64,000 bases of DNA from Actinomucor elegans (GCA_026027325.1 JAMSLZ010000003.1:2480001-2544000), one strand, 5' to 3'; numbered from the stretch's first letter, positions 11,630-24,473 are shown. Translations and numbers: made by a program. Notes: generated by a model not told the origin, from the letters alone.

Positions 11630-13088
11630 ATCAGTATCCACACTTTGAATAAACGCTTATGCATGGAATTTTCTTTTTGGCGCGTCCATATTAAAACAGT
11701 TTTTGAAATCTAGAACAAAAAGGCAAAATCCAATAGAACTGGAATATGATTGACCTTTATAAGCTTTTAATTGATCTATTTGATTTGAGATATAGACTTT
11801 ATTAATATTGTTATTGAACTTAGCCCTAATTATATAATGTTTAATACAAATGGTGTAAGCACAATATAATAATTATACATACTAAGGCAGCGCTTTACTG
11901 ACTAGTGTTTGAATATAGCATTATGTAAAGATGAAAAAGGGGAAAAGGGATAATGCATAAGGAAGAGTGCTTTTATAAATGTACGGGGTTTAAACACGCT
12001 TGGCGTATTACGTTTCGAAGCTACTTCAAATGCTGGATCCAATAAAATAGTATTTTGCAAGATAGTGAAGTAGGTAATGCATAATAGCATAAAATTTGCT
12101 CGTTTCTTATAAAAAAAAATCTCAACAGGTTCTTTTCTACCGTAACGCAATAGGTTGCGCTTAAGTAACATTCATTGCTTTGCATTGTAAGGCTTCACTA
12201 GATGCATCAACCCACTCTGATTGACCACGACCTTCGTGTTAATTGGTGTATGTGCCAATTTTTTAATTTCGATTTTGATTGAATTTTATGTCTAAAATAA
12301 ATCATAAAATACAAGGTCAAGGAATGGATATTAACGCTCTAAATACTTGGTTCAACTTGTAGAGGATGATATCTTGTTTTAAATGACGTGTGCTTTGTAG
12401 TATAGTGAAAAGAAAAAGCTTTTTACTAGGGAAATTTACTATTACTAGCAGGATTCAAGATATGCTTCCAAACAAATTCTAATTAGGGGAATCTTATCTT
12501 CTATACTTATTCTAACTTTTTTTTTTTAAAAAAAAAGGCAGATTCATCGATACTCTCTGGAGTTGTAAATTGTAATATTGGAGATTTTTGTTGTGGGTAC
12601 AATATCATATCTGTTCAGAATGAACTATCACATCTACTAGGCCTTTGTCTTGGTCCTCTAATTTAAATACCAATAGACAATGAAAACCAAGATTAAGTGT
12701 ACTTATCATTAATTATTCTGAAGCTTTCCTATGAATTCAACATAAAGAAATTGATACAATTAGGCTATCATTTGTTTTTGTAGATTTTATTATGATTAAA
12801 TACATAGATATTTTTGATAATTACAAGTAATGTCAAAAATTAGATAGGATATGTGTGCATTCTTTTAAACCCACCAAGGCAAATAAATAAAGATCATAAG
12901 TGAGAGCATATATAATGGTAGAGTTGAAACCGCCAAGTCGCAATAGAACATAAGAGTAATTAGTAAGGAAGTAAAAAGTAGTAGTTTCATAAAGTGTCCG
13001 TGCGTTTGTATGTGTGCTTGTGTTTGTGTGTGATACAGAAAAAATGAAGGAGCTGGATCAACCATCCTAGGATATGCTTTTGAGAGAA

Positions 13089-13646
13089 TTAAGCTTGACG
13101 TTTCTTTTTGATAATATTAACTTTAGTAGATCGAAGTTCACACTCTTTCCAGTTTCTGTTTCCCATATCTTGAGCAACTGCCTTCCAAGCCTGTTTGAAT
13201 AATCTTGCGTTCTTCTTCATAGCAAGCATCAACAATCGATCCTCGGATTCAGACCATTCTTTTTGTTCCAATGATTTGGCTTGCAATGTCTTGAAGCGGC
13301 CCCAACAACAGCCTCTCGATCGATGAGGTAAATAGACGGTAGAGATCATAGCCCAAGATAAACCTTGAGAGTAACCTTGTTGCAACAGCTGATCTTCTTC
13401 GGATGACCATGGTGTTCTGATTTGAGAATGAGGGCTGTTATGGCTGCGACGTTGTACTGAAAGTGATGGTACTTCAATTTCAGGTGATGAAGGGATAGAA
13501 TAGCTGACAGTTGAGCCGTTTGGACTACCAGATGACGATGAGGAAGAACAAGAAAACCAAGATGGTTCGCGTTGATGAAGTTGAGCAGGTAGCTTTCCAG
13601 TATAAGTGATGGGCTGCTGGGTGCACAATAAGCTTTGAATATCCAT
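13089..13646 (-). CDS. Two-repeat Myb/SANT DNA-binding protein
   Basis: A single exon encodes 185 residues. The N-terminal half is serine-rich and low complexity. A Myb-like repeat at about residues 78-124 starts RTPWSSEEDQLL and has the usual spaced aromatic residues. A second, weaker repeat at about 130-178 (EWSESEDRLLMLAMKK to GNRNWKECELRS) follows. The C terminus is basic (NIIKKKRQA) and could be a nuclear localisation signal. A (TA)n stretch at 13693-13715 sits about 50 bp upstream of the start and may act as a TATA-type promoter. Most likely a nuclear DNA-binding factor; its target genes cannot be inferred. No introns, unlike most neighbours. Confidence 0.8.
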   Translation of the reverse strand: MDIQSLLCTQQPITYTGKLPAQLHQREPSWFSCSSSSSSGSPNGSTVSYSIPSSPEIEVPSLSVQRRSHNSPHSQIRTPWSSEEDQLLQQGYSQGLSWAMISTVYLPHRSRGCCWGRFKTLQAKSLEQKEWSESEDRLLMLAMKKNARLFKQAWKAVAQDMGNRNWKECELRSTKVNIIKKKRQA

Positions 13647-15172
13647 TGTAATAAGTTAATAATAATAGAATTGAAATAAAATAGAATTAGCCTATATATA
13701 TATATATATATATATCAAATTCGAATATGCTATTCCCCTGTGAAATGCCCTCCCTCTGTAGTTTGAGATTAGCCCAAAGCACCTGTCAATGTTAATAGGA
13801 GTAGTATATATTAGATCATGTGTAAGGTGACATAAATCAAGATCACTGAGTACCTGGTTTGTTCACTCAATTGATAACATATTGCCCTTGTTAGCTCAAT
13901 GTTCAATATGTTAGGGGATCTGCTAAGTTTTTTTTTGTTTCATATACCACGCTTCCAGGTTAATATACGGCAATCTCCTATTCTTATCCTATAGTATTCT
14001 GACTAGAGCTAATATATATATTACTATTGTTTACCCCGAGAAAGGCTTACTAAAACTGTTGGCTGATCCGACCTTGATATTATGTATGTGATCATCATTG
14101 TCCTTGGTATATAATAGTCCGTTCCTCCACGTTTTTAGAACAAAAGAGGAGATTTTTCTATTTATGGACCCTGTTGTATCATTATACTAATGAAAGAGGA
14201 GCAGGAAATAACTGTTACAAAACGTTTTCGCTTCTTGATTTTAATATGTAAAGAACGCGTGAAAGGAGGGTCTTATTTAAGCGTAATATGGTAATCTTTA
14301 CTGTGATACGTTTACCTCAAAAAATCATGCAGTCTTAAGGTAACCATTTCATCTTGAAACAAGGTCCCTAGCCATGATGTTTCGAAGAAAACGCGCGTTA
14401 ATCATGCATTTATTTCATGAAATACAACCAAGAATATTATTGAATTTCACTTTTATTGACACAGTGATTGTCAATTCCAGAGCACCTCTCGAAATTAGAG
14501 TAGCTTGGGCGTATATCTAATATCCCCTTTCATAGATAACACACAGAAAAACGACATATATTGCAAAAAAGGCGTGTCAAAGTAAAGGTCAATGGTTAGG
14601 AGTGGAAGGTATTAGACAGGCTCCTAAGCTACACAAAGCATTTTGTGTCTATCATAGTACAAATCCCTTTCGATTTATCATACATTACTAATCTCCTATT
14701 GTTTCCTGTATGAATAGACTGTAGAATGAATGGGTTTCTGTTCCTTTTGTTCAACCCACGTTTTCTATCCTAATTTTAATAAACCGCCATTTTTCGGTTT
14801 ATGATGGATACTGTATTTCATACATATAAGGTAATGCGTTCATTGTATTGGATACAAACTGTAGATTGGCATAAAAGATCCATTTGTCATAAATTGACGT
14901 ACATTATTGCGTGCACATCATTCTTAAGGTACGATTCAGCGAGTGTCACAATACCCAAGGGACTGAGAATACACAGAGATAATCTCGGATGAATATCTAT
15001 AGTATATGTTTATTCAGGGTTTAGACATCCGTGCATCAAGCTTATGTTCAAGGCTTTATAGGAGTAAAAAAGGAAATGAACACACCTGAAGCATCGGTTG
15101 AACATGGTGTTAATCCCTTTGATAAGTTGCATGCTTCTCTTACATCTTTTTTTTTTATTGGGAATATACTTG
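13647..15172. other. Intergenic spacer
   Basis: Upstream region of the Myb-like gene and downstream region of the next minus-strand gene. Apart from the (TA)n run near 13700, I see only AT-rich sequence and short open frames with no family resemblance. Confidence 0.6.
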
Positions 15173-16602
15173 CTATCGACGAGATCGATGAGAACCAATA
15201 TATACAGGATCTCCAGAAGGAGTAAACTATAAGCAATACTTATGAGCAAAAACCTTTTACTGTGATATTCTCGAAATACCTGGAAATTGGGGTCAAATAC
15301 TAGACCATTCTTGATAATGTCATGACGGTAGAAGCCTATTTTATGGTAATTTAGCAAGACAAGTTCATAGAGGAGTTATATTTAAACTTACTACTGCACT
15401 GATACCCAACACTACATGTAATATGTTTGTTAATTGGAGCATACTAGAATAAAATGACGATGTACTTACCGGTGAGGTATGTAACTAGCGAACAAGCCCC
15501 ACTATATTTTCTTTTAGCCATGTGTTTAATGAGGCTCCTTTTATTCCCTACCTTATCACCACAACCATGCTCTCTTACAACCTACAGTTCTAATATCAGC
15601 CATCTAAAATCAAGAGAGGAGCAAACTATGGTTTACCTCCAAGAACAGTTCTCTTTCTTCTTCTGACCATTCATGTACCCATTGCTCTACTCCAGGTTCA
15701 TTGTGTCTATAAAAATACTGATTTGGGTTCTTTTTGAACATTTTTAAAGCATCAGACTGTCCCCAAGTTAATCATTAGTCGAACTCGAGCATATTATACC
15801 TGTACCTTTGCATTAGACACAGCACCTTTCTTTCTTTTGGTTCCACTTCCTGTAGGATCCAAGTAGGAATACGTACCACCACCATTCTTTTCCCAGGCTT
15901 CTGCTGCTGATGCCTCAATACCGTACTTTGCCATTACCTCTGGTTTAACCCAACCCGAAAAATGGCCTTCTACCACAATAGCCTTTGCTTTAACTTCACT
16001 ACTGAAATATTCTTCAGCCGTTAATAATCTACTTTCCTCTAACAAATCTTGATAGCGTGCGTCATTCTAGTAATCAGAGTTTAAGTTTATAATGATCGAG
16101 ACAGGCCCTTTCGAAGTGCCCTTACCTTAATCTCATCACTTAATAATTCAATATTATTCTCCTTATCTATTTCAATGGCCAATGGTTGTTCTCCTCGAAG
16201 TCTGGAAGATTTTCTTATAGGCAATGGTTCCTTTTTGGGTTTAGCTACCGAGTTTACAGGTGAATTTTCTCTGGATTTTGATTTTGATTTAAAAGATTTA
16301 CCTATAGTACTTGACTTGCGCTGACGTTTTACACTTCTGACTTGCCTACAATAAATGAGTTAGCATCAATTTAAATGACACACTGCATACAAGAGGACGT
16401 CCTTACGTTTCCGTAGTGACAGTGGTAACTGACGGGGCAGCAAGAGAATTTTTGGCTGACTGAATGTCCAGCGAAGCCAGTAATTCTTTATTCATTTCAA
16501 TATTCTTTAAGCGTTCTTGTTCTAATTGCGATTTAATCAGTTAAGTTTGTAGTAAGAGAGGCGAGATTCTTAAATACCATATGGTGTGAGATCAGCTGTC
16601 AT
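15173..16602 (-). CDS. Conserved fungal SANT/Myb-domain nuclear protein
   Basis: Ten exons (16602-16578, 16521-16407, 16345-16126, 16066-15800, 15756-15637, 15581-15552, 15501-15470, 15411-15392, 15335-15280, 15226-15173) total 939 nt, 312 residues; the exons of 30, 32 and 20 nt are supported by phase and homology. The N terminus MTADLTPYEQERLKNI resembles the start of several fungal nuclear proteins. A basic, SRKS/RKSSRLRG-rich stretch follows, then a conserved block (GHFSGWVKPEVMAKYGI, EAWEKNGGGTYSYLDPTGSG), the linker FKKNPNQYFYRHNEPG, and a SANT repeat at about 233-283 (WSEEERELFLEVVREHGCGDKWGLF split over exons, then YIPHRVGYQCSSFYR). It ends FTPSGDPVYIG near the C terminus. Probably chromatin-associated; no precise function is known to me. 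Confidence 0.82.
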
Positions 16603-16960
16603 TTTTTTTTGGGTGTATCAGGGCACTTGAAAACGGGAAGCAAGAAAAAAAAACACGCGTAATGAATTGGGTTCCTAGAAAACGCGTCGAGAAATTGGCG
16701 GGGTTTGGTTTTCTATAAAGCATGCATCATTGGCTGGATCGATAATCTCTTACCTACTAGACCTTTTTAACGACTATAAACCAAAACCAATTACTGTTGT
16801 GGCTTGATTTATTCGTCACTTAATAAACATGAGCTTTGCCTCCATAAAAAAAAACTACTATAAATGAGGATTTAAAATAAAACCGGAGCTTGCTCTCTTA
16901 CAAAAAAAAAAAGTCAATTCTGAATATAATCACACAATCTAAAAATTCAAAAAACTTATA

Positions 16961-17011
16961 AAATCATTCATCTGGGGCAATATCAACGGCAACATGGAAT
17001 AAGATAACAAG
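16961..17011 (+). repeat. Degenerate copy of a dispersed coding-like fragment
   Basis: The bases CATTCATCTGGGGCAATATC and AACATGGAATAAGATAACAAG match, with substitutions and one ~24-nt gap, the sequence at 56206-56280. There the segment is flanked by an interrupted coiled-coil-like reading frame. Both copies are disrupted. Confidence 0.55.
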
Positions 17012-17110
17012 TGTAAAGGATGGATTTTAGAAAGAAATAGCATAGATCCGAAAAAGGTGGCTGCTTATGAGTATATTGACTGTTATATATTGATTATGAT
17101 CTTCTTAATG

Positions 17111-17151
<41 letters not shown>

Positions 17152-17399
17152 TACATAACATGTTATGACACTGTTTTAGCGATAAGGGATCCTATCAAGG
17201 AAAGCAAGTTTCTATCTAAATTTTGATAATGTTATTCCAGAGACACTAAACTATGCTTATATTTGTAGCGTTTTGTTTTGGTGCTAGTTTTATTATTACA
17301 TCAAACAACAAACTTTTCAAAAGCCCAGTTTCTTATATAGTTTGAGTTAAGGACTCGCTATTATATATTTCTCTCAAGTATATTTTTTTTAAGCTTGAG

Positions 17400-17745
17400 G
17401 CCTTCAGGAGATGACAAGTGCTCAAGTTCGCGGATCTAACACTATCCCGTATATGCACCATCTTTTTTTTTCTACCACTTCCTTGAACCAGAGATGAAAG
17501 TTCTTTGACAGTTGAGGGCCCTGGCCCACCAAGCCAGAAGTAATCCCAAATTACCATCATCGCCGCCCTACTTCACTGCCGAGACAGTATTATTTTGGAT
17601 ATATCTCTCATCTATATTATGAAACACTCTAGTTCCTCCATCTGCACCAATGGCCCAGAAACGAAATTTCAGATCAAACCATGTTTTTCCAGTTAACATG
17701 TTAGTAGGCCCAACATAGACTATTATGGTTCATATGGCTCTCTGT
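17400..17745 (-). pseudogene. Tc1/mariner-like transposase relic
   Basis: Read on the minus strand, FRFWAIGADGG, RVFHNIDERYIQNNTVSAVK and then, after a stop and a frameshift, MMVIWDYFWLGGPGP correspond to the usual Tc1 transposase stretch around the second half of the DDE core (VWRxxxERY...GGGSVMVWG.F...GPL). The frame is broken by a stop near 17570 and a +1/-1 shift, and I cannot find the flanking catalytic D/E residues or terminal inverted repeats. A dead fragment. Confidence 0.55.
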
Positions 17746-19794
17746 TAAACGAGATTTATGAGCTGAAAAAAATAAAAATTAAAACCATGGTCTTTCACAC
17801 AAGTGATTACTGTGTCTCTACTACTTGTTTAGGTTTTAATCATAGCGTAGTAAAAGCTAAAAAGAAAGACCAAGAACCCTCAATCGTATTTTCAGAAAGA
17901 TACTACATTATATAATTAATTGGCAGATTAAATGAGTTGGATCCTTATCATATATATAATACTTATATCTCGATGTGCGATAATGATACCAAGATACGAT
18001 ATAATTAAAAACGTGAAAAATGTCATATATTTCAACTTATTAACCTTTTACTAATCTTTTTGGTTGGTCCAAATTGCCATTGAGGCAAGAGCTGTCATAC
18101 ACTTTATTCTATTAATGATACTTTGAACTGTAGACCTGAGCAACTCGACTATGACTGATATTCCACTGAGAGAATGCTTAACCATTCTAAAATAGAAGAC
18201 GTCCAGAACTTTTCTCTTCGCATTTCGTAAGTGGACCTTGGCTTGTATTTGATAAATTAGTTAGGGAGATACTTGATTGGTTAGCGCAATAAAGAAAAGA
18301 CATGTCTCTATTGGGAGTTATATGGAATGCAAGTTGATTTCTACTACGAAAAAGGCTACAACAATTCGAACACACCGAACGTGCGGTTTGTTTATTAATG
18401 TAAAAGAAAAACTATGATCCCTATATTTCACAGCTTGAGATCTATTAAATATTGTATTGCTATTGAATGCTAGATTAGATCTGAAATCTTGAATATGTAG
18501 TGCTTGTATCTTGACATCGCATAGTATTGTCTAGATATGCGCTCACTTTAAATATTGCATGTTAGTTACCCGCAAAACCGTCAAGCATGGCCAAAAGTTT
18601 ATTGAATGAAAATCGACTCTGCGCTGTTAACTGAAAACTAAGGATAAAGTATCTAGCGTATTATATGAGAGCTTGAGAACATCGTAGCAATTCCTATAAA
18701 ACCTCAAACTTTTGTTTATTTCACACTAATCCTTTGCTTTCTAATCCCTTGATGCAACAAATAAGCGAACTATGGCTCTTTAACTGCGCTACTGCATATT
18801 CAGCCAGTTTATAACTTGGGATCAACTTTTAGTTGATTGAATTTCTTGCTTTAAGCTATATTTTTTTTTCTTTCGAAAAAAGAACAGGACAGAGGATTTT
18901 TCTATTCAGTTTTGTATGTACGTACACCACGAATGCAATCGTAATATCCCAATTCTTCGAGAAATTCTGTTATTTTTTTGCAATGTTGCCTTAATCGCGA
19001 GGCCAAAGTTTTCTTCCAACTTTTTCAGCTTTTCCGAGTATTCAGCCAATGAGTTCAAGCAGATCGTCAGATAGTTTGTTTTCTTATATAGCTGTAAATA
19101 TTGCTTTATTAAGAGAAAAAAAAGTAAGCTATTGCCTTCGTTTTTACTGTATTAAATAAGCGTTTTCCCCTGTATCATTTTGGTTTGGCAAATCTTCATT
19201 TATCTTACTTAATAACATATACAAGCAATTGAACCCTGAGGACTTGTTGACGCGAAAATAAATCGGATACATTGTTTTGGTATAACCCTTAGATCGTAAT
19301 GGATATATCAATAGACTAGTATCATACTTTTAAAAGTACAGATATCATTTCAGAGGCTCATGTTACAACACAACTATATTTTGCGCAGTCCCAAATATAA
19401 TTATATATTCGTTAATTATCATTAAATGAAGTTATCAGTATAATCTTACAAGATAACTCTACGCATAAGTATTGAAATCTCACCTAGGCCATCAATCAAC
19501 CATATGGCCTCAATTTGCGGGAAATATAGCTGTTTTAGATGAACAAGTTCTCATGACTTTAAATCAACATATAAACTTGTCAAAAAGTGTAAGATTTTGG
19601 TTTTGCACTGAGGAAATGTGGCTTAGAGAGTAGATTTTGTGCATAAATCATTACAGATCTATCTTTTTATTTTATACATACAGAAATGAAGGGAAATAAT
19701 AAAGCAAACGATGAATTAAAGGTGTCTAATGAGATAAAAGCAAAGAAATAGAATTACTCCAATTGATGAACTTGGCCATTATGATAATAACTGA

Positions 19795-20601
19795 TCAAAT
19801 CAACACTGAATTCGGCAAGTTGATGATAAAGAGTTTTAAAAGATGAGCTTGGTTTGTTGAAAGTGTTTCACCTTCCATACAAATGGTATAAGGCACCAAC
19901 AAGGTGACAATACCGTTCTTCAAGATGGTGGGCATACCAAGAGATCTCAAAAGAGGCTCCATATTGTGAGGCATAGGATCAGCACCACGTCTGACAGGTC
20001 CTTCAGGAAGTGTGATGGTTTGTGTGGCAACGGCGCCAGAACGAGCATAATCAGGCTTTACAAACTCGGCAAAATAAGTCTTTACTTCCTCTGCAGGCTT
20101 GTTAGTGAAAAGCAAACCAACTTCACTTGACAATTCCTATAAATGAATATTAGATCTCGATACGCATACACTTTACTTTGCACTAATATTTACCTTGGCA
20201 ATAGCAGACAAACCTTCCTTGTATTCCTCTTCAGGAGTTGTACCAAGAGCCTTGGCCATAACACGGTTCTTACCATAGAAAAAACGAGAATCCTTAAAGT
20301 CATGACGGATCTCTTTGAGGTATGTGTTACGCATGTCCTTGACAGAGTACAAGTACAAGTAGTCGTAATTGTCGACACATGTATGGATCTATTAACAATT
20401 GCAAATGTTTAGTATTCTTGATCCATTCTTCTGTTGATCGATCAAATATTTACATCTTCAATCAATTTTTCCTTTCCTTCACGACCCTTTTTGTCAGTTT
20501 GAGTTAAAGAAACTAAGAATAATAGAAGTTAATTGTTGGTACTGATGTGTTTATTGTAGTTCTATATTCCTACCGACGGTACTACGCTTAGACTTGGGCA
20601 T
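19795..20601 (-). CDS. MRT4: Ribosome assembly factor Mrt4 (P0-like), C terminus apparently frameshifted
   Basis: Exons 20601-20574, 20512-20454, 20388-20194 and 20136-19795, 207 residues as read. The start MPKSKRSTVVSLTQTDKKG, then KDMRNTYLKEIRHDFKDSRFF, FFYGKNRVMAKALG and the C-terminal LLRSLGMPTILKNGIVTL are diagnostic of Mrt4/MRTO4, the nuclear P0 paralogue that holds the stalk site on pre-60S particles until P0 replaces it. Family length is about 220-240. In the last exon, after EGETLSTNQAHLLKLF, the frame leaves the conserved family sequence and stops at 19795. Moving one frame from the AAA run at 19828-19830 restores a family-like ending (YHQLAEFSVDL...) that would stop at 19754. This looks like a one-base deletion in an A/T run: a sequencing error, or a real frameshift. 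Confidence 0.9.
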
Positions 20602-21066
20602 ATTGTATTAAATAAGAGGATGCTTGAAAGATAAAAAGCTTTTTTTTTTGAATCAAAATGCTTATTGTCTATTTTTTTTCTGGCTTGAGTGTGACTGCTT
20701 TAGTTACTAAACAGTCACTATGTGCCTGAAAAATCTTTCTACCCATGGCTACGATTACTATGCCTATAAAAACTAAAATTCTGTTATTAGTTAGTATGGC
20801 ATATCACTCTCAAAAAATGCATGAATTTATTGGTATAAAAATATCGATGTGAGAAGACAATGAGCCCAAAAAGAAAAGTTGGTTATTCAAAGTCCGTCAT
20901 ACGCGGGTTCAATGCAGATCTATTGACAGGTACAGTGCATAAGATAAAAGCTCAAGTGAAAAAAAAAAAACAACTTTATTCACTACCGATTAGGGATAAG
21001 GTTTTTGTCAAGCAAAAACTTTTTTCAGTGACCAAGTAAAACAGGTATGACCATTTTTGAAGCAAT
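20602..21066. other. Intergenic spacer
   Basis: Promoter side of MRT4 and 3' side of the kinase gene; includes A/T homopolymer runs but no gene that I can recognise. Confidence 0.6.
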
Positions 21067-22698
21067 TCAGGTTGTAGTAATTCGTTTCTTCCCCCAAAAA
21101 TGAAATCTATTAATAGGCTTTAACTTGATCTTTTGCTTCTCTTGTAGCGGTTGTTGCTGCTTTTGATCTTGTGACGGGGTTATAATGTGATGAAGGTCAT
21201 TATTGTTGTTGAACGGTATGGAAAGATCAGATACAGATCTTTGTAGGGTATTACCGTGTTCATGATGGCGGTGGTGGCAGAGATGATGATGGTGAGGATA
21301 TATTTGACGTGTGTCTAATTCGCTATGCAAGCTATACAAGTTGGGAAAACTGCTGGTTCTAGTTAATGTGCTGCAGTTTTCTTCTGGAAGAAGAGAATTG
21401 TTTTCTAATAAATTGGTATCAGCAAAAGGTTGGTTATATACAGATGAGGTAGCAATGGATGATTTCCTTTTAAGCAAATTGAATTGAGAATATTCCTCTT
21501 CTATTTGAAAGGGCGAGAGTGGTATGATGGGTAGATCAAAGAATGCACTCGTAGGTGCTGGTGTTATGATCGGCGAAGTAATACCATTGTTGTTTGTGAA
21601 ATAAGGATGCTTTAAGGCTTCTGTTGAAGTGATACGTTTCGATGGATCAAACTGTAGCAGTCTTGTAAGCAAGTCGATGCCATCGTCTGATATATAATGA
21701 GGTTGTAATACAGTAGAAAGACAGTCAATCCGAGGTGAGATCTACATTGAACAATTAATTAATGTTATATTAAACATACGTTGTATATTACTTTTGGAAA
21801 CTCGAATCCCATCTTTTGAGCCAGCTTGAGACCTTCTTTCCATTCACCACCTAGACCGGTAGTTTTAAGTGGTGTTGGTATTGATACTTGCTTATGAATG
21901 ATATGGTGACTGGTCTTTTTGGCCGTAGTAGTCGCAGTAGGACTTCCAAGGACCTCGCAAATGCGAAACAACTGATCAACTTCGGACTGGCCCGGGAATA
22001 GTGGCCGTAGAGAAACCAGTTCAGCGTATATAGCACCTACAGCCCACAAGTCAATAGGAAACGAGTAATGAGATGACTTCAACAAGACTTCAGGTGCTCT
22101 GTACCAGCGTGTGCTAACATAGTCAGTATATGACATTTTGGATTTGATTTCTGTGGCTAATCCAAAATCAGCCAACTTGATTATCACGTCGTTATTATCG
22201 TGGTAGTGCATGAGCAAGTTTTCTGGCTTCATATCTCTATGAAAAATGCCTTCCACTTGATGTATATGGTGTAATGCAGAAAGTATTTGGTAAAGAATCG
22301 ACTTGGTTTCAACTGATTTGATTCTATTACCCAACTCTCTACGTTCATTGATGAACTGATAAAGATTGCCACCGTTTACATATTCCATAACAAAGTAAAA
22401 ATCTTTGGTGGGCCCCAGAAACGTTTCATACAACTGAACAATGTTTGGATGCTTGGACATTCTCTTTAGTGTCTTACATTCTTTAAGATGGCTGCCGTTT
22501 TGCTTTTTTTTCATTATCTTTATCGCGACCTAGGGGATCATATTTAGTGTTTCCGTGGTAAGTCTTGGAAAAGGGGACACACTGTACGATATCATTTGTA
22601 GCTATGGTTTTAGCCTTATGAACAGAACCAAAGGATCCGTCACCAATTTGTTCTAATAGTTTGTAGTGTAAAAGTGGGGATTCCTTTCTTGTTGCCAT
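21067..22698 (-). CDS. MAK/RCK/Ime2-type serine/threonine protein kinase
   Basis: Exons 22698-22588, 22529-21792 and 21741-21067, 507 residues. The start was placed at MATRKESPLLHYKLLEQIGD because the kinase domain begins right after it; an upstream in-frame ATG at 22803 would add an unrelated leader. Kinase motifs are complete: GDGSFGSV glycine loop, VAIK lysine (spanning intron 1), FHRDMKPENLL catalytic loop, ADFGLA, and an activation segment TDYVSTRWYRAPE typical of the MAK/RCK/Ime2/Pit1 branch, with T-D-Y replacing the more usual T-E-Y. The domain ends near FDPSKRITSTEALKHPYF. A C-terminal region of about 180 residues is low complexity, with HHHHxxHH and QQQ stretches. Relatives act in meiosis, morphogenesis or cilium/flagellum length control; the role here is open. 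Confidence 0.92.
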
Positions 22699-24473
22699 TA
22701 AGGATTGAATGAACAAGAAAGAAAAGAGAGAGAGATGAGGATAATAAATGGGCGTTATATTACAATTATATAGGCGCCAGTTTAAATTAGAGGACAGGTA
22801 CATTGGCCTTTGAACGGGAACACTTATAGTAGGACTGTAGATGGCCCTTTTTTAATAAAAGGTTCCATTTAACTCCTAAGTTGCGTTTAAAAATGGTAGA
22901 CCCTGAGACTCATCTCTTTATCAAAGAAAAATGTCTTACTGATATCAATCGAGTCGCGTAAATTACTTGTTCATTTAATCAATCTGGCATATAAATGATG
23001 CTTAAAGTTTGACTTAATAATATCCAAAAAAAAAAATAGAGTAATCACTCGAGTCAATTAAGCAAAATATGCCCTTTAAACTTTTTTTCATTACTATCCT
23101 AATATAATAGAAGGATATACCAAAAGAAAAAAAAATCTATTTTGATAACTCAAACCGTAAAGATGGCTCATATTTTCGCTGATTTAATTGGATTTCGGTG
23201 ATTAAAACAACGTGCATCATTCATTGACATTCATTTAGTTTGGATTGGTCAAAGAAGTCTAAAGGTCTTTAAATAAATAAATAAAAATGGAGTGAATGTC
23301 TAAAAAGACATCTCTATGTTTAAAAGATTTTAAATAAAAACGGAGTATATCCTCCCTTGTAATAGCAACGTCTTTCCAAACTTTCGAAATGAACACTTCT
23401 TGCGAATCCACTACCCTCGGAACACTCAGAGATACATTAGCGGTTTAATATTTAAATGTTTCAATCTTTTTATCTAAATAGTAAAATATAAACCCAAAAT
23501 AAACTAAATTCGTATACTTTAATTGGGTTTTTTGTTAAATAACAATAACAAATACCTCAATATAGGAAAGACGAGGAAAGAAAATATTAAACTGCTTATT
23601 GTATTTCTCTGATGACCTAAATACTAATTATTCATTTATTTTTTCATATTTTGCATATACAATATAATCAACCTATCATCAAGCACACAAAAAAATCTCA
23701 ATTTTAATAATAAAACAAGCATAATTGGTCTGGTTGAATGTTGTCTTTATCACAGCATTAGAGTTTGATGCGAAGGGAAAATTAAATTTATCCTCTTCAA
23801 GCCTTACTCTATCTTCATTGGATACCGAAAATCCTGAGATTAAATTTCGCAAAATATAATGAACAATGTCATTGGGAGACGGTATTTAAAAAGTAAAGAT
23901 TATTGGTTTTTATAATGATCTTGTCATAATATAAGCTCTCATATAAATACCATGTTATTTAGTAATATTTATATACAACAGAAAGCGCATCGAATCATAT
24001 AAAAGAATAAATTAAACTATGCACTTAAAGTTTGAGCAATTCTCGAGTTATATTACACAAATTTTAGCGCGCAGAAAAGTGTATTAAGATTGCGACATGA
24101 TTGGCCCTTTGTCGCTCTATGATTGGCTGTTTATTTGGACGTCACCCCTCGAAACCATTTACTTTAACCTTCTCGCAGTGGCGCACACTGGCTACTTGGC
24201 ACAAAAGAAAATCTTTTGAGGGACAGGAAGGAGCAAAAAAGAACCATCTTTTACTTTCTTAGTTCCATATCTCACTGTTATAACGACTGTACGCCAACAA
24301 AACATATAAACCTCTTTTTTTTTCTTATATTGATAACGAGATTTCAGCTAGAAAAAAGACAATTAAAAAGAAATTGTTTCTTTTTAATTTCTTTTTTTCA
24401 TATACATATATACTACCATTACATAATTTGATTCTTTTGATATAAACAATAGCAAACACCAACAGCAATACAT
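22699..24473. other. Intergenic region between divergent genes
   Basis: About 1.8 kb separates the start of the minus-strand kinase from the plus-strand capping enzyme. It is very AT-rich and no gene is recognised; the 71-codon open frame at 24216-24431 is F/I-rich and unsupported. CCAAT-type boxes lie at 24099-24126. Confidence 0.6.
24099..24145. promoter_or_regulatory. Two inverted CCAAT boxes and a CRE-like site upstream of the capping enzyme gene
   Basis: GATTGG at 24099-24104 and again at 24121-24126 are inverted CCAAT boxes. GACGTCAC at 24138-24145 contains the TGACGTCA-type bZIP core. They lie about 330-375 bp upstream of the capping enzyme ATG. Motif matches only. Confidence 0.35.

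Larger units (their letters stand above)
10498..13088. other. Intergenic spacer dominated by a palindromic repeat
   Basis: Contains the long inverted repeat described separately (10879-11629). The remaining DNA holds only short open frames without family resemblance, including one of 89 codons at 11902-12171 on the minus strand. No gene recognised. Confidence 0.6.
16603..19753. other. Intergenic spacer with transposon and gene relics
   Basis: About 3.1 kb without an intact gene. It contains a decayed coding fragment at 16961-17011 (related to 56206-56280), a T31 run at about 17117-17147 and a Tc1-type transposase relic at 17400-17745. Other open frames (for example 18187-18375, minus) are short and unsupported. 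Confidence 0.6.

Noticed and set aside
11902..12171. 89-codon minus-strand frame
   Set aside because: No domain or family likeness, and it lies in repeat-rich spacer.
15010..15357. 115-codon minus-strand frame read as one ORF
   Set aside because: Its first part is exon 9 of the SANT gene (FYRHDIIKNGLVFDPNFQ) running on through an intron; the rest is intronic and downstream read-through.
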